DNA of 64,000 nucleotides from Mycolicibacterium grossiae. GTDB lineage: Bacteria; Actinomycetota; Actinomycetes; Mycobacteriales; Mycobacteriaceae. Both the position numbers and the translations under genes were made by a program. The number at the start of each line of letters is the position of its first letter. Positions within the stretch are counted from its first letter, which is position 1. The notes below the pieces were generated by a model that worked only from the letters and a program-made list of their open reading frames with translations, was not told the origin of the DNA and searched no databases. Positions 8,907 to 18,819 of the stretch are shown one piece after another. Location of the stretch: NCBI RefSeq assembly GCF_008329645.1, contig NZ_CP043474.1, positions 434,001-498,000 on the forward strand. Reading direction: 5' to 3'.

Positions 8907-9764
8907 TCACTCCCTCTCGTGCGGGACGCCGAGACCGGCGGCCAGGTTGCGGTAGGCGATCTCGGCGAGCGGCAGGTCCACGCCGGTCCGTTCACCCAGG
9001 GCCAGCGCGAGGCTCAGGTCCTTCTCTCCCAGCCCGCGGGTGTGGGTGAACGCGCCGTAGAGCCAGTGGTCGGCAGGCAGCGGCGCCATGTCCTCGCGCA
9101 CGATGATGGAGCCCGGGCCGCCGCTCTGCGCGTCGCTGTGCCGCACCACCCGACCGAGCGCCTGCAGGCTCAGCCCGGACGCCTCGGCGAGTCGCATCGC
9201 CTCGCACGCCGCGGTGAAGGACACGAAGGTCAGCATGTTGCGCGCGATCTTCATGCGCGTGCCGGCCCCCGGCTCGCCGGCGTGGATGACCAGCGACGCC
9301 CACTGCTTGAAGACCGGCTTGATGCGCTCGTACACCTCGCGGTCGGCGCCGACCATGACCGCCAGCTCGCCCTTGTCGGCGGCCGCACCGCCGCCGGAGA
9401 CCGGGGCGTCGATGACGTGCACGTCGCGGGGCCGCAGTTCGTCGGCGAGTTCGACCGCCGTCTCGGGGCTGATGGTCGAGTGGATCGCGATCACCGTGCC
9501 GGGTTTGGCGTGGCTCGCCAGCTCGGCGACCACGTCGCGCACCTGGGCGTCGTTCAGCACGGTGACGCTGATGACGTCGGCCGCCGCGACGTCGGCCACC
9601 GAATCGGCGAGCGACGCACCGGCTTCGGCGAGCGGCGTCATCGCGTCGGCACGGACGTCGAACACCGTGACGCCGCCGGGCCACGAGACCAGACGCTTGG
9701 CCATGGGCGCGCCCATGTTGCCCAGCCCGATGTAGCCGAGCCGCACCTCCTCGGGAGCCGTCAC
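8907..9764 (-). CDS. 3-hydroxyisobutyrate dehydrogenase-family oxidoreductase (Rv0770-like)
   Basis: A 285-residue beta-hydroxyacid dehydrogenase. The N-terminal VRLGYIGLGNMGAPMAKRL binds the dinucleotide, DAPVSGGGAAADKGEL is the substrate-binding signature, and the catalytic lysine lies in KIARNML. It oxidises a small hydroxyacid with NAD(P). The start is GTG 9764, which overlaps the stop of the small repeat-encoded frame (GTGA), so its translation is probably coupled to that frame and, through it, to the SDR. Confidence 0.88.
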   Translation of the reverse strand: MTAPEEVRLGYIGLGNMGAPMAKRLVSWPGGVTVFDVRADAMTPLAEAGASLADSVADVAAADVISVTVLNDAQVRDVVAELASHAKPGTVIAIHSTISPETAVELADELRPRDVHVIDAPVSGGGAAADKGELAVMVGADREVYERIKPVFKQWASLVIHAGEPGAGTRMKIARNMLTFVSFTAACEAMRLAEASGLSLQALGRVVRHSDAQSGGPGSIIVREDMAPLPADHWLYGAFTHTRGLGEKDLSLALALGERTGVDLPLAEIAYRNLAAGLGVPHERE

Positions 9765-9889
9765 GAGCCGCGTCCGATCCTCTTCGCGCGAGCGCTCATC
9801 GGGAACATGCTCTTCGCGCGAGCGCTCATCGGGAACATGCTCTTCGCGCGAGCGCTCATTGGGAACATGCTCTTCGCGCGAGCGCTCAT
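9761..9889 (-). CDS. 42-residue repeat-encoded ORF bridging two genes
   Basis: A small frame made of the decapeptide MSARAKSMFP three times, then MSARAKRIGRGS and a stop. Its ATG (9889-9887) overlaps the TGA of the upstream SDR as ATGA, and its TGA (9763-9761) overlaps the GTG of the downstream dehydrogenase as GTGA. The whole insertion therefore keeps stop-start coupling through the operon. It may matter as a coupling device more than as a protein. No known family. Confidence 0.55.
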   Translation of the reverse strand: MSARAKSMFPMSARAKSMFPMSARAKSMFPMSARAKRIGRGS

Positions 9890-9892
9890 CGG
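9781..9892. repeat. 30-bp tandem direct repeat, 3.7 copies (MIRU-like)
   Basis: Unit copies lie at 9781-9810, 9811-9840 and 9841-9870 (one C-to-T change), with 22 bases of a fourth at 9871-9892. The unit length is a multiple of three, so both strands stay open through it. There are no spacers between copies. The placement at overlapping stop and start codons inside an operon is the defining habit of M. tuberculosis MIRUs, although the unit sequence is different and shorter than the 53-bp MIRU. Confidence 0.9.
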
Positions 9893-10647
9893 ATGATCTG
9901 TCCGCCGTCGACGTTGAAGATCTGCCCGGTCACCCACTTCGCCTGGTCCGAGAGCAGGAACAGCAGCATGCCGACGAGGTCCTCGGGCTGGCCCATCCGC
10001 GAGAGCGGAATGCCCTTGACGATGTCGGCGACCATCTCCTGCGGCGTCGTGGTCCGGTTGGCCTCGGTGTCGATGGGGCCGGGCGCGATGGCGTTGACGC
10101 GGATGTTCTGGCCGCCGAGTTCGGTGGCGAGCTGCTGCGTGAGACCGTTGATGCCGACCTTGGCCAGGCCGTAGAAGTTGGAGTACAGCCAGGCCGCCGT
10201 GGACGACTGATTGACGATTGCCCCGCCGCCGCGCTTGGCCATCTTGCGGTAGACGGCGCGGGTGCAGACCAGCGCGCCATCGAGGTTCACGCTCATGAAC
10301 TTCTTGTAGTAGTCCCAGTCGACGGTGATGAGGAAGTCGAGTTTCATCCCGCCGAAGATGGCGGCGTTGTTCACCAGGTAGTCGATGCCACCGAACTCCG
10401 AGAGCGCCTGGGCTGCCATGTCCTTCGCCGAGTCCGGGTCGCTGACGTCGACGCGCACGGCGAGCGCGTTGCCGCCCTCACCGGTGATGCCGTCGGCGAC
10501 CTTGCGGGCGCCCTCGGTGTTGATGTCGGCGACGACGACCGCCGCCCCCTCACGGGCGAGCGCCTCGGCGTAGGCCTGCCCGATGCCGCCACCGGCCCCG
10601 GTGACGATGGCGACCTTGTCCGTGAACTGGTCTCCGTACAACCCCAT
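9886..10647 (-). CDS. Short-chain dehydrogenase/reductase (Rv0769-like)
   Basis: A 253-residue classical SDR: the coenzyme motif TGAGGGIGQ near residue 17, NNAAIF, the catalytic serine in VNQSSTAAW and the YGLAK tyrosine-lysine pair. The C-terminal VTGQIFNVDGG is also typical. The start at ATG 10647 has a good ribosome site (AGGAGA). It lies 28 bases after the aldehyde dehydrogenase and is the gene whose stop codon overlaps the repeat element. The substrate is unknown; an alcohol or hydroxyacid intermediate is likely. Confidence 0.88.
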   Translation of the reverse strand: MGLYGDQFTDKVAIVTGAGGGIGQAYAEALAREGAAVVVADINTEGARKVADGITGEGGNALAVRVDVSDPDSAKDMAAQALSEFGGIDYLVNNAAIFGGMKLDFLITVDWDYYKKFMSVNLDGALVCTRAVYRKMAKRGGGAIVNQSSTAAWLYSNFYGLAKVGINGLTQQLATELGGQNIRVNAIAPGPIDTEANRTTTPQEMVADIVKGIPLSRMGQPEDLVGMLLFLLSDQAKWVTGQIFNVDGGQIIR

Positions 10648-10675
10648 CTGGGTCTCCTCGTATGCTGTGGTCGGA

Positions 10676-12145
10676 TTACTGCGCTGCCGTGGCGATCGCC
10701 TTGATCTCGAGGTACTCCTCGAAACCGGCGAGTCCCATCTCCCGGCCGATGCCGGACTGCTTGTAGCCACCGAACGGCATGTCGGCGGAGTACCAGACGC
10801 CGCCGTTGACGTTGACCGTGCCGACCCGCAGCCGCGCTGCCACCGCGGCGGCCCGTTCGTCGTCACCGGAGAACACGGTCCCCGACAGTCCGTAGGGCGA
10901 GTCGTTGGCGATCCGGACCGCGTCGGCGTCACCGTCGTGGGCGATGACGGTGAGGACAGGGCCGAAGATCTCCTCGCGCGCCACCGTGGCACCGTTGTCG
11001 AGACCGGCGATGACCGTGGGCTCGATGAAGAACCCGGTGTCGCGGTCGGCGGGTCGACCGCCGCCGCAGGCGAACCGGCCCCCTTCGTCGGCCGCGGACC
11101 GCAGGAAGCCCTCGATGCGGTCGCGCTGCCGCGCCGAGATGACCGGGCCGCAGATGGTGCTCGACTTCGTCGGGTCGCCCGGGGCCAGGCCACCCATGGT
11201 CGCGGCCGCCGCCTCGACCGCCTCGTCGTAGCGCTCGCGCGGTACCACCAGCCGGGTGGTGATGGCGCAGCCCTGACCGGCGTGCATCGACGCGGTGAAC
11301 GCGGCCATCGAGCAGGCGCCGGCGAGGTCGGCGTCGTCGAGCACCAGGAAGGCGGACTTGCCGCCGAGTTCGAGGAAGACCTTCTTGAGGGTCGCGGCGC
11401 CGTCGGACATCACGGCACGTCCGGTGGTGGTGGACCCGGTGAAGGACACCATGTCGACGCGCGGGTCCTTCGACAGCAGCGCCCCGACCGCGTGGTCGTC
11501 GGACGTGACGATGTTGACCACACCGGGGGGGAAGTCGGTGTGCTCGACGACCAGCTCACCGAGAACGGCCGCGGCCCAGGGGGTGTCGGGTGCCGGCTTG
11601 AGGACGACCGTGTTGCCCGCGGCGAGTGCGGGACCCAGTTTGGCGAGGTTGATCTGATGCGGGAAGTTCCACGGGGTGATGGCACCGACGACCCCGACGG
11701 CCTCGCGGGCGACGGTGCGGTGGGTCTTGATGCCCATGGGCGCCGCGATGCCGAGATCGGTGGTCCAGGCGTAGGACTCGGCGGTGTCGGCGCAGAAGCT
11801 GAGGTCCTCGACCGGACCCTCGAGCTGCGCGGCGGCGGTCAGCATGCGCGGTGCGCCCACCTCGGCGATGGTGAGTTCCCGCAGTTCGTCGGCGTGGTCG
11901 CGCATCGCCTGCTGCAGCTGACGGATGCAGCGCACGCGGAGTTCGGTGTCGGTCGACCAGCCGGTGTCGTCGAACGCGCGGCGCGCAGCACCGATCGCGG
12001 CGTCCATGTCGTCGGCCGTGGCGTCGGCGGCGACGCCGAGGGTCTCCTCGGTGGCCGGGTTCAGCGTGGCGAACGTGCCGCCCGCGCCGGCGACCAGCTT
12101 CCCGTCGACGAGCAGTCGGCTCTCGCGATCGCCCAGCAGTGCCAT
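10676..12145 (-). CDS. aldA: NAD(P)-dependent aldehyde dehydrogenase (Rv0768, AldA-like)
   Basis: A 489-residue ALDH, the same length I recall for Rv0768. It has the glutamate motif LELGGKSAF, the catalytic cysteine in HAGQGCAITTR, and the coenzyme motif GSTTTGRAVM. It oxidises an aldehyde to the acid. The start at ATG 12145 follows the ribosome site GTGAGGGGAAA; the frame is open upstream to 12208 but that stretch overlaps promoter elements. It is the first gene of a minus-strand operon (ALDH, SDR, repeat, hydroxyacid dehydrogenase, CMD-like, unknown). Confidence 0.9.
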   Translation of the reverse strand: MALLGDRESRLLVDGKLVAGAGGTFATLNPATEETLGVAADATADDMDAAIGAARRAFDDTGWSTDTELRVRCIRQLQQAMRDHADELRELTIAEVGAPRMLTAAAQLEGPVEDLSFCADTAESYAWTTDLGIAAPMGIKTHRTVAREAVGVVGAITPWNFPHQINLAKLGPALAAGNTVVLKPAPDTPWAAAVLGELVVEHTDFPPGVVNIVTSDDHAVGALLSKDPRVDMVSFTGSTTTGRAVMSDGAATLKKVFLELGGKSAFLVLDDADLAGACSMAAFTASMHAGQGCAITTRLVVPRERYDEAVEAAAATMGGLAPGDPTKSSTICGPVISARQRDRIEGFLRSAADEGGRFACGGGRPADRDTGFFIEPTVIAGLDNGATVAREEIFGPVLTVIAHDGDADAVRIANDSPYGLSGTVFSGDDERAAAVAARLRVGTVNVNGGVWYSADMPFGGYKQSGIGREMGLAGFEEYLEIKAIATAAQ

Positions 12146-12161
12146 CCGTTTCCCCTCACCG

Positions 12162-12209
12162 TGTCCACTGATGCTGGACAACTGTCCGGTCCTGTCCGGT
12201 CGAACCATA
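12162..12209 (-). promoter_or_regulatory. aldA promoter and clustered TGTCCA/TGGACA half-sites
   Basis: On the minus strand a -10 hexamer TATGGT (complement of 12204-12209) would start RNA near 12197. Immediately downstream on the plus strand are TGTCCA (12162), TGGACA-AC-TGTCCG (12175-12188) and TGTCCG (12193). The central pair is an inverted repeat with a two-base centre. The same element recurs at 12333-12346 in front of the divergent TetR gene, so these are probably operators for that TetR. Confidence 0.55.
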
Positions 12210-12327
12210 GCCCCGGCCGGCGGGCGGAGGCAAGGGTGCCGTCCTGACGCGCACCTCCGGATGCGTTATTCGAGCAGTACAGAACGTATTTGGCGGCGAA
12301 GGCTTGCCAGTGCCGACCGCGGTCGGA

Positions 12328-12346
12328 TAACTTGGACATGTGTCCA
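12328..12346 (+). promoter_or_regulatory. Leaderless -10 and operator of the TetR-CYP123-CYP51 run
   Basis: TAACTT (12328-12333) fits the -10 consensus and lies at -12 to -7 of the GTG at 12340, which has no ribosome site. TGGACA-TG-TGTCCA (12333-12346) is a 6+2+6 inverted repeat that covers the transcription start. Repressor bound here would block initiation, giving autoregulation. The match to the aldA-side sites supports one regulator for both divergent operons. Confidence 0.55.
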
Positions 12347-12972
12347 GCGATGCGGTGATGGCGACGACGGGTGGGGCGGGTGCCGAGCCCGGCGACACGC
12401 CGCGCAACCGGCGTCAGGAGGAGACCTTCCGCAAGGTTCTCACCGCGGGCATCCAGATGTTGCGGGAATCGTCGTACGCCGACCTGACCGTGCGTGCCGT
12501 CGCCGCGCGGGCCAAGGTCGCGCCGGCCACCGCCTACACGTACTTCTCGTCGAAGAACCACCTGATCGCCGAGGTCTACCTCGACCTGATGAAGCAGGTG
12601 CCGTACTTCACCGACGTCAACGAGCCGATGCCGGTGCGGGTGGAGCAGGCGCTGCGCGCCATGGCGCTGACCGTCGCCGACGAGCCCGAGGTGGCCGCCG
12701 CGTGCACCACCGCACTGCTCACCGGCACCGACCCGACGGTCCGCAAGGTCCGCGATCGCATCGGCGGTGAGATCCACCGTCGCATCCGCTCGGCCGTGGG
12801 CCCGGACGCCGATCCGCGCGTGGTGTCCGCGCTGGAGATGACGTTCTTCGGGGCGCTCGTCAACGCCGGCAGCGGCGCCTTCACCTACCACCAGATCGCC
12901 GACCGGTTGTCCTACGTCGTAGGACTCATCCTGGGCGACGATCGACACCCGAGCCTGGGAGAAGACACGTGA
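12340..12972 (+). CDS. TetR-family regulator (Rv0767c-like)
   Basis: A 210-residue regulator. The DNA-binding domain spans about residues 22-68 and ends in VAPATAYTYFSSKNHLIAEV; the remainder is helical. The start at GTG 12340 is chosen because a -10 element is placed for leaderless transcription; ATG 12358 is an alternative. Its stop overlaps the CYP123 start as GTGA, so it heads the P450 operon. It probably represses both that operon and the divergent ALDH operon through the TGGACA-N2-TGTCCA sites. Confidence 0.87.
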   Translation: MSSDAVMATTGGAGAEPGDTPRNRRQEETFRKVLTAGIQMLRESSYADLTVRAVAARAKVAPATAYTYFSSKNHLIAEVYLDLMKQVPYFTDVNEPMPVRVEQALRAMALTVADEPEVAAACTTALLTGTDPTVRKVRDRIGGEIHRRIRSAVGPDADPRVVSALEMTFFGALVNAGSGAFTYHQIADRLSYVVGLILGDDRHPSLGEDT

Positions 12973-14183
12973 CGCTCGAGGTCTCCGACATCGTGCTGGA
13001 CCCGTACGACTACGACTTCCACGAGGATCCGTATCCGTACTACCAGCGCCTGCGCGACGAGGCTCCCCTCTACCGCAACGAGGAACTCGGCTTCTGGGCG
13101 CTGTCACGCCACGCCGACGTGCTCGCCGGGTTCCGCAACAGCACCACGCTGTCGAACAAGTTCGGCGTCTCGCTGGATCCCGCCTCGCGCGGGCCGCACG
13201 CGAGCAAGACCATGAGCTTCCTCGCGATGGACGATCCAGCGCACCTGCGGCTGCGCACGCTGGTCTCCAAGGGCTTCACGCCACGGCGCATCCGCGAACT
13301 GGAGCCGCGGGTCACCGAGATCGCGGTCCGGCACCTCGACACGATGCTCGAGCTGGCCTCCTCCGGTGCGACGGTCGACTACGTCGACGAGTTCGCGGGG
13401 AAGCTGCCCATGGACGTCATCTCGGAACTGATGGGCGTCCCCGAGGCCGACCGCGTTCAGGTGCGGGCCTGGGCGGACGGTGTGATGCACCGCGAGGAGG
13501 GTGTCACCGACGTGCCGCCGGAAGCGATCGAGGCGTCGTTGAACCTCATCGTCTACTACCAGGAGATGGTGGCCGAGCGGCGCCGCACGCCCGCCGACGA
13601 CCTGACCACGGCGCTGCTCGAGGCCGAGATCGACGGTGACCGTCTCACCGACGACGAGGTGCTCGGCTTCATGTTCCTGATGGTGATCGCCGGCAACGAG
13701 ACCACCACCAAACTGCTTGCCAACGCCGCGTTCTGGGGTCACCGCAACCCCGATCAGCTGGCTCCGGTGTACGCGGACACCGGCCTCGTCCCGGCCTGGG
13801 TCGAGGAGACGCTGCGCTACGACACGTCCAGTCAGATCCTCGCGCGCACCGTCGCGGACGACCTCACGTTGTACGACACCACGATTCCCGACGGCGACGT
13901 CGTGTTGCTCCTCCCCGGGTCGGCGCATCGCGACGAGCGGGTGTTCACCGATCCCGACGCCTACGTCATCGGCCGCGACATCGGGTCCAAGCTGATGAGT
14001 TTCGGCTCCGGCGCGCACTTCTGCCTGGGCGCACACCTCGCCCGCATGGAGGCCAGGGTGGCGCTCGCCGAGCTGTTCACGCGCATCCGCGGATACGAGG
14101 TGAACGAGGACGACGCCGTCCGCGTCCACTCGAGCAACGTCCGCGGCTTCGCCCACCTGCCCATCACCGTCCAGACCCGCTGA
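12969..14183 (+). CDS. cyp123: Cytochrome P450, CYP123 family
   Basis: A 404-residue P450 with the I-helix motif VIAGNETTT, the ExxR in VEETLRYDT and the haem loop FGSGAHFCLG, with the axial cysteine near residue 352. Its place between a TetR gene and an SDR upstream of CYP51 is the same as Rv0766c (CYP123) in M. tuberculosis. The physiological substrate is not established. Electrons probably come from the ferredoxin encoded 2.2 kb downstream in the same operon. Confidence 0.87.
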   Translation: MTLEVSDIVLDPYDYDFHEDPYPYYQRLRDEAPLYRNEELGFWALSRHADVLAGFRNSTTLSNKFGVSLDPASRGPHASKTMSFLAMDDPAHLRLRTLVSKGFTPRRIRELEPRVTEIAVRHLDTMLELASSGATVDYVDEFAGKLPMDVISELMGVPEADRVQVRAWADGVMHREEGVTDVPPEAIEASLNLIVYYQEMVAERRRTPADDLTTALLEAEIDGDRLTDDEVLGFMFLMVIAGNETTTKLLANAAFWGHRNPDQLAPVYADTGLVPAWVEETLRYDTSSQILARTVADDLTLYDTTIPDGDVVLLLPGSAHRDERVFTDPDAYVIGRDIGSKLMSFGSGAHFCLGAHLARMEARVALAELFTRIRGYEVNEDDAVRVHSSNVRGFAHLPITVQTR

Positions 14184-14192
14184 AGGCCGCAC

Positions 14193-15016
14193 ATGCCCCG
14201 TTTCGCACCCCTGCCCGAACGCCGCCCGGTGATCGTCGCGGGCGCCTCGTCCGGTATCGGCGAGGCCACCGCCATCGAGCTGGCATCCCGAGGATTCCCC
14301 GTCGCGCTCGGGGCGCGGCGCGTCGAGAAGCTCACCGACCTGGTGGGCAAGATCCAGGCCGACGGCGGCGAGGCCGTCGGGTTCCACCTCGACGTCACCG
14401 ATCCGAACTCGGTCAAGGCGTTCGTCGCCCAGTCCACCGCCGCCCTCGGCGACATCGAGGTGCTGGTGGCCGGCGCCGGCGACACGTACTTCGGCAAGCT
14501 CGCGGAGATCACCACCGACGAGTTCGAGTCCCAGTTGCAGATTCACCTGGTGGGCGCCAACCGGCTGGCGTCGGCGGTGCTGCCCGGCATGCTCGACCGG
14601 CAGCGCGGCGACCTGATCTTCGTCGGGTCCGACGTCTCGCTGCGGCAGCGCCCTCACATGGGTGCCTACGGCGCGGCCAAGGCCGCGCTGGTCGCCATGG
14701 TGAACAACTATCAGATGGAACTCGAGGGCACCGGCGTGCGCGCCTCGATCGTGCACCCCGGGCCGACCAAGACGTCGATGGGATGGAGTCTTCCCGCGGA
14801 GAAGATCGGTCCGGCGCTGGAGGATTGGGCCAAGTGGGGTCAGGCGCGCCACGACTACTTCCTGCGCGCCGCCGATCTGGCGCGCGCCATCACCTTCGTC
14901 GCCGAGACGCCTCGCGGCGGCTTCATCGCGAACATGGAGCTGCAGCCCGAGGCACCCCTGGCGACGACGACCGACCGCCAGAAACTGGCCCTGGGTGAAG
15001 AAGGGATGCCGAACCA

Positions 15017-15020
<4 letters not shown>
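14193..15020 (+). CDS. Short-chain dehydrogenase/reductase (Rv0765c-like)
   Basis: A 275-residue SDR with the coenzyme motif AGASSGIGEAT near residue 18, the catalytic tyrosine-lysine in YGAAK and a serine two turns before it. The C-terminus is longer than in the FabG group. It lies between two P450 genes, nine bases after CYP123 and overlapping CYP51 by four (GTGA). It probably oxidises or reduces a hydroxyl product of one of the P450 reactions; the substrate is unknown. Confidence 0.86.
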
Positions 15021-16592
<1,572 letters not shown>

Positions 16593-16595
16593 ATC

Positions 16596-17135
16596 ATGGC
16601 ATCACGCGAGCAGCTCGAGGACTGGGTGCAGCGCTGGCTGCAGGCCAACCGGGACGCCGAGGCGGCCGGCGATTGGAAGCCGCTGGCGGAGTTCTACACC
16701 CCGGAGGCCACCTACGGCTGGAACATCGGCCCCAAGGAAGACGTCATGTGCGTCGGCAAGGACGAGATCCGCGACGTTGCACTCGGTTTGGAGATGGAGG
16801 GCCTGGAGAACTGGGTGTACGAATACCAGAAGGTGCTCATCGACGACGCGCAGAACGAGATCGTCGGGTTCTGGAAGCAGATCGCCAACAAGTCCGACGG
16901 CACCCGCGACGAGATCTACGGCATCGGGGGCAGCTGGTTCCGGCTGAACGACCAGCTGCTCATCGAATGGCAACGCGACTTCTTCGACTTCGGGCACGTG
17001 CAGAAGGCGTTCCTCAAGCTCATCGAATCCGGCGACCTGACGCCCACCATGCAGAAGCGCATCGAGCGCAGCATGGCCGGCGAGAAGCTCCCCGGCTACT
17101 ACCCCCTGGGCGAGAGCCCGGTCCCGATCTGGTGA
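16596..17135 (+). CDS. NTF2/SnoaL-like protein (Rv0762c-like)
   Basis: A 179-residue cytosolic protein that looks like the cone-shaped NTF2 fold: an N-terminal helix pair with ADV-type residues replaced by LAEFYTPEATYGWN, then strands such as EYQKVLIDDAQNEIVGFWKQ. A pocket-forming role for a steroid-like ligand is plausible, given the CYP51 and ferredoxin genes just upstream (four-base gap). No catalytic residues can be assigned with certainty. It ends the tightly spaced block; the alcohol dehydrogenase has its own promoter. Confidence 0.75.
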   Translation: MASREQLEDWVQRWLQANRDAEAAGDWKPLAEFYTPEATYGWNIGPKEDVMCVGKDEIRDVALGLEMEGLENWVYEYQKVLIDDAQNEIVGFWKQIANKSDGTRDEIYGIGGSWFRLNDQLLIEWQRDFFDFGHVQKAFLKLIESGDLTPTMQKRIERSMAGEKLPGYYPLGESPVPIW

Positions 17136-17193
17136 CGGGTTCCCGGCCAAGCAGTTGCTTGGGGGTGCGTGTGACGCACTTAACTAATGCCTC

Positions 17194-17199
17194 TAGTCT
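17194..17199 (+). promoter_or_regulatory. -10 element upstream of adhB
   Basis: TAGTCT fits TANNNT and lies in the 97-base gap between the NTF2-like gene and adhB, with TTAACT near 17180 as a weak -35. RNA would start near 17206, leaving a leader of about 27 bases. Assigned by eye only. Confidence 0.35.
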
Positions 17200-17232
17200 G
17201 TGGTCACCGGCTCTAGCGGAAGGCACGTTCGG

Positions 17233-18366
17233 ATGAAGACAAAGGGCGCTCTCATCTGGGAGTTCAATCAGCCATGGTCGATCGAGGAGATCGAGATCGG
17301 CGACCCCGTCAAGGACGAGGTCAAGATCCAGATGGAAGCCTCCGGCATGTGCCACTCGGATCACCACCTGGTGACCGGGGACATCCCGATGGCCGGCTTC
17401 CCGGTGCTCGGCGGCCACGAGGGCGCCGGCATCGTCACCGAGGTCGGCCCCGGCGTCGAGCACATCGCTCCCGGCGACCACGTCGTGCTGTCGTTCATCC
17501 CGTCGTGTGGCGAGTGTCCGGCCTGCCAGGAGGGTCTGCGCAACCTGTGCGACCTCGGCGCCGGCCTGCTCGCGGGCACGGCGGTCTCCGACGGCACCTA
17601 CCGCATCCACGCGGCGAAGAACGGCCAACCCGTCATCCCGATGACGCTGCTCGGCACGTTCAGCCCGTACATGGTCGTTCACAAGAGTTCCGTGGTGAAG
17701 ATCGACCCGTCCATCCCGTTCGAGGTGGCCTGCCTGGTGGGCTGCGGCGTCACCACCGGCTACGGCTCGGCCGTGCGCAGCGGTGACGTGCGTCCCGGCG
17801 ACGACGTGGTCATCGTCGGTGTCGGCGGCGTCGGCACGGGCGCGCTGCAGGGTGCGCTGAATGCCGGCGCGCGCAACGTCTTCGCCGTCGACCCGGTCGA
17901 GTTCAAGCGCGACAACGCGCTCAAGTTCGGCGCGACGCACGCCTACCCCGACATCTTCACCGCGATGGCCGGTGTCGCCGAGGTCACCCAGGGCCGGATG
18001 GCGCACAAGACGATCGTCACCGTCGGTGAACTCAAGGGCGAGGACATCGACCACTACATGAACATCACCGCCAAGGGCGGCACCGTGGTGGCGACCGCGG
18101 TCGCCAACATGGCCGAGAGCGACGTGAAGCTCAACCTGTCGATGCTGACGCTGCTGCAGAAGCGCCTGCAGGGCACCATCTTCGGCGGCGGCAACCCGCA
18201 TCACGACATCCCGCAGCTGCTGTCGATGTACAAGGCCGGCCGGCTGAACCTCGACGACATGGTGACCCGGCAGTACCGGCTCGAGCAGCTCAACGACGGG
18301 TACCGCGACATGCTCGAGGGCCGGAACATCCGCGGCGTCATCCGCTACACCGACGCCGACCGGTAG
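17233..18366 (+). CDS. adhB: Zinc-dependent alcohol dehydrogenase, NDMA-dependent type (Rv0761c-like)
   Basis: A 377-residue medium-chain dehydrogenase. Catalytic zinc ligands are in SGMCHSDHH and GGHEGAG, structural zinc cysteines in CGECPACQEGLRNLC, and the coenzyme loop is VGVGGVGTGALQGA. The sequence resembles the NDMA-dependent alcohol dehydrogenases, whose bound NAD is thought to be recycled with the redox peptide mycofactocin rather than by exchange. The start at ATG 17233 gives MKTKGALIWE; an earlier in-frame GTG (17200) falls inside the promoter. It could oxidise alcohols from the P450 reactions upstream. Confidence 0.88.
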   Translation: MKTKGALIWEFNQPWSIEEIEIGDPVKDEVKIQMEASGMCHSDHHLVTGDIPMAGFPVLGGHEGAGIVTEVGPGVEHIAPGDHVVLSFIPSCGECPACQEGLRNLCDLGAGLLAGTAVSDGTYRIHAAKNGQPVIPMTLLGTFSPYMVVHKSSVVKIDPSIPFEVACLVGCGVTTGYGSAVRSGDVRPGDDVVIVGVGGVGTGALQGALNAGARNVFAVDPVEFKRDNALKFGATHAYPDIFTAMAGVAEVTQGRMAHKTIVTVGELKGEDIDHYMNITAKGGTVVATAVANMAESDVKLNLSMLTLLQKRLQGTIFGGGNPHHDIPQLLSMYKAGRLNLDDMVTRQYRLEQLNDGYRDMLEGRNIRGVIRYTDADR

Positions 18367-18372
18367 ACGACC

Positions 18373-18819
18373 GTGGCCGCGGAGAGCACGGACACCGTCC
18401 TCGAGAGCCCCGTCGTTGCCGCCTCCCAGGCGTCGTGGCGGTGCGTGCAGTCCGGTGACCGCGAGGGGTGGCTGGCCCTGATGGCCGACGACGTCGTCAT
18501 CGAGGATCCGATCGGTGAGGCCGTCACCAACCCGGACGGCACCGGGGTGCGCGGCAAGGAGGCCGTCGCGGCGTTCTACGACGCCAACATCGGTCCGAAC
18601 ACGCTGACGGTCACGCGGGAGGCGACGTTCCCGTCGAGTTCGCCGCAGGAGATCGCCTACATCCTGGTGCTGCACACCGAGTTTCCGAACGGCTTCACCG
18701 CGACGGTCCGCGGCGTGTTCACCTACCTCGTCGACGACGCCGGGCTGATCACCAACCTGCGGGGCTACTGGAACATGGACGCGATGACCTTCGGGTCGAC
18801 GGGCGAGGCGGGGAGCTGA
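18373..18819 (+). CDS. NTF2-like steroid-isomerase-fold protein (Rv0760c-like)
   Basis: A 148-residue protein with the ketosteroid-isomerase-like fold. The segment WLALMADDVVIEDPIG has the usual Asp-rich start of the pocket, followed by FYDANIGPNTLTV. It lies six bases after adhB as Rv0760c does. The M. tuberculosis counterpart is structurally like ketosteroid isomerase; a true activity is not established here. The start is GTG 18373. Its stop codon overlaps the probable CTG start of the next gene. Confidence 0.8.
   Translation: MAAESTDTVLESPVVAASQASWRCVQSGDREGWLALMADDVVIEDPIGEAVTNPDGTGVRGKEAVAAFYDANIGPNTLTVTREATFPSSSPQEIAYILVLHTEFPNGFTATVRGVFTYLVDDAGLITNLRGYWNMDAMTFGSTGEAGS

Noticed and set aside
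9781..9892. CRISPR array
   Set aside because: The units are directly adjacent, with no spacers, and there are no cas genes.
12340..12972. KstR or KstR2 itself
   Set aside because: Its putative operator TGGACA-N2-TGTCCA does not match either known motif, and the gene order is that of Rv0767c.
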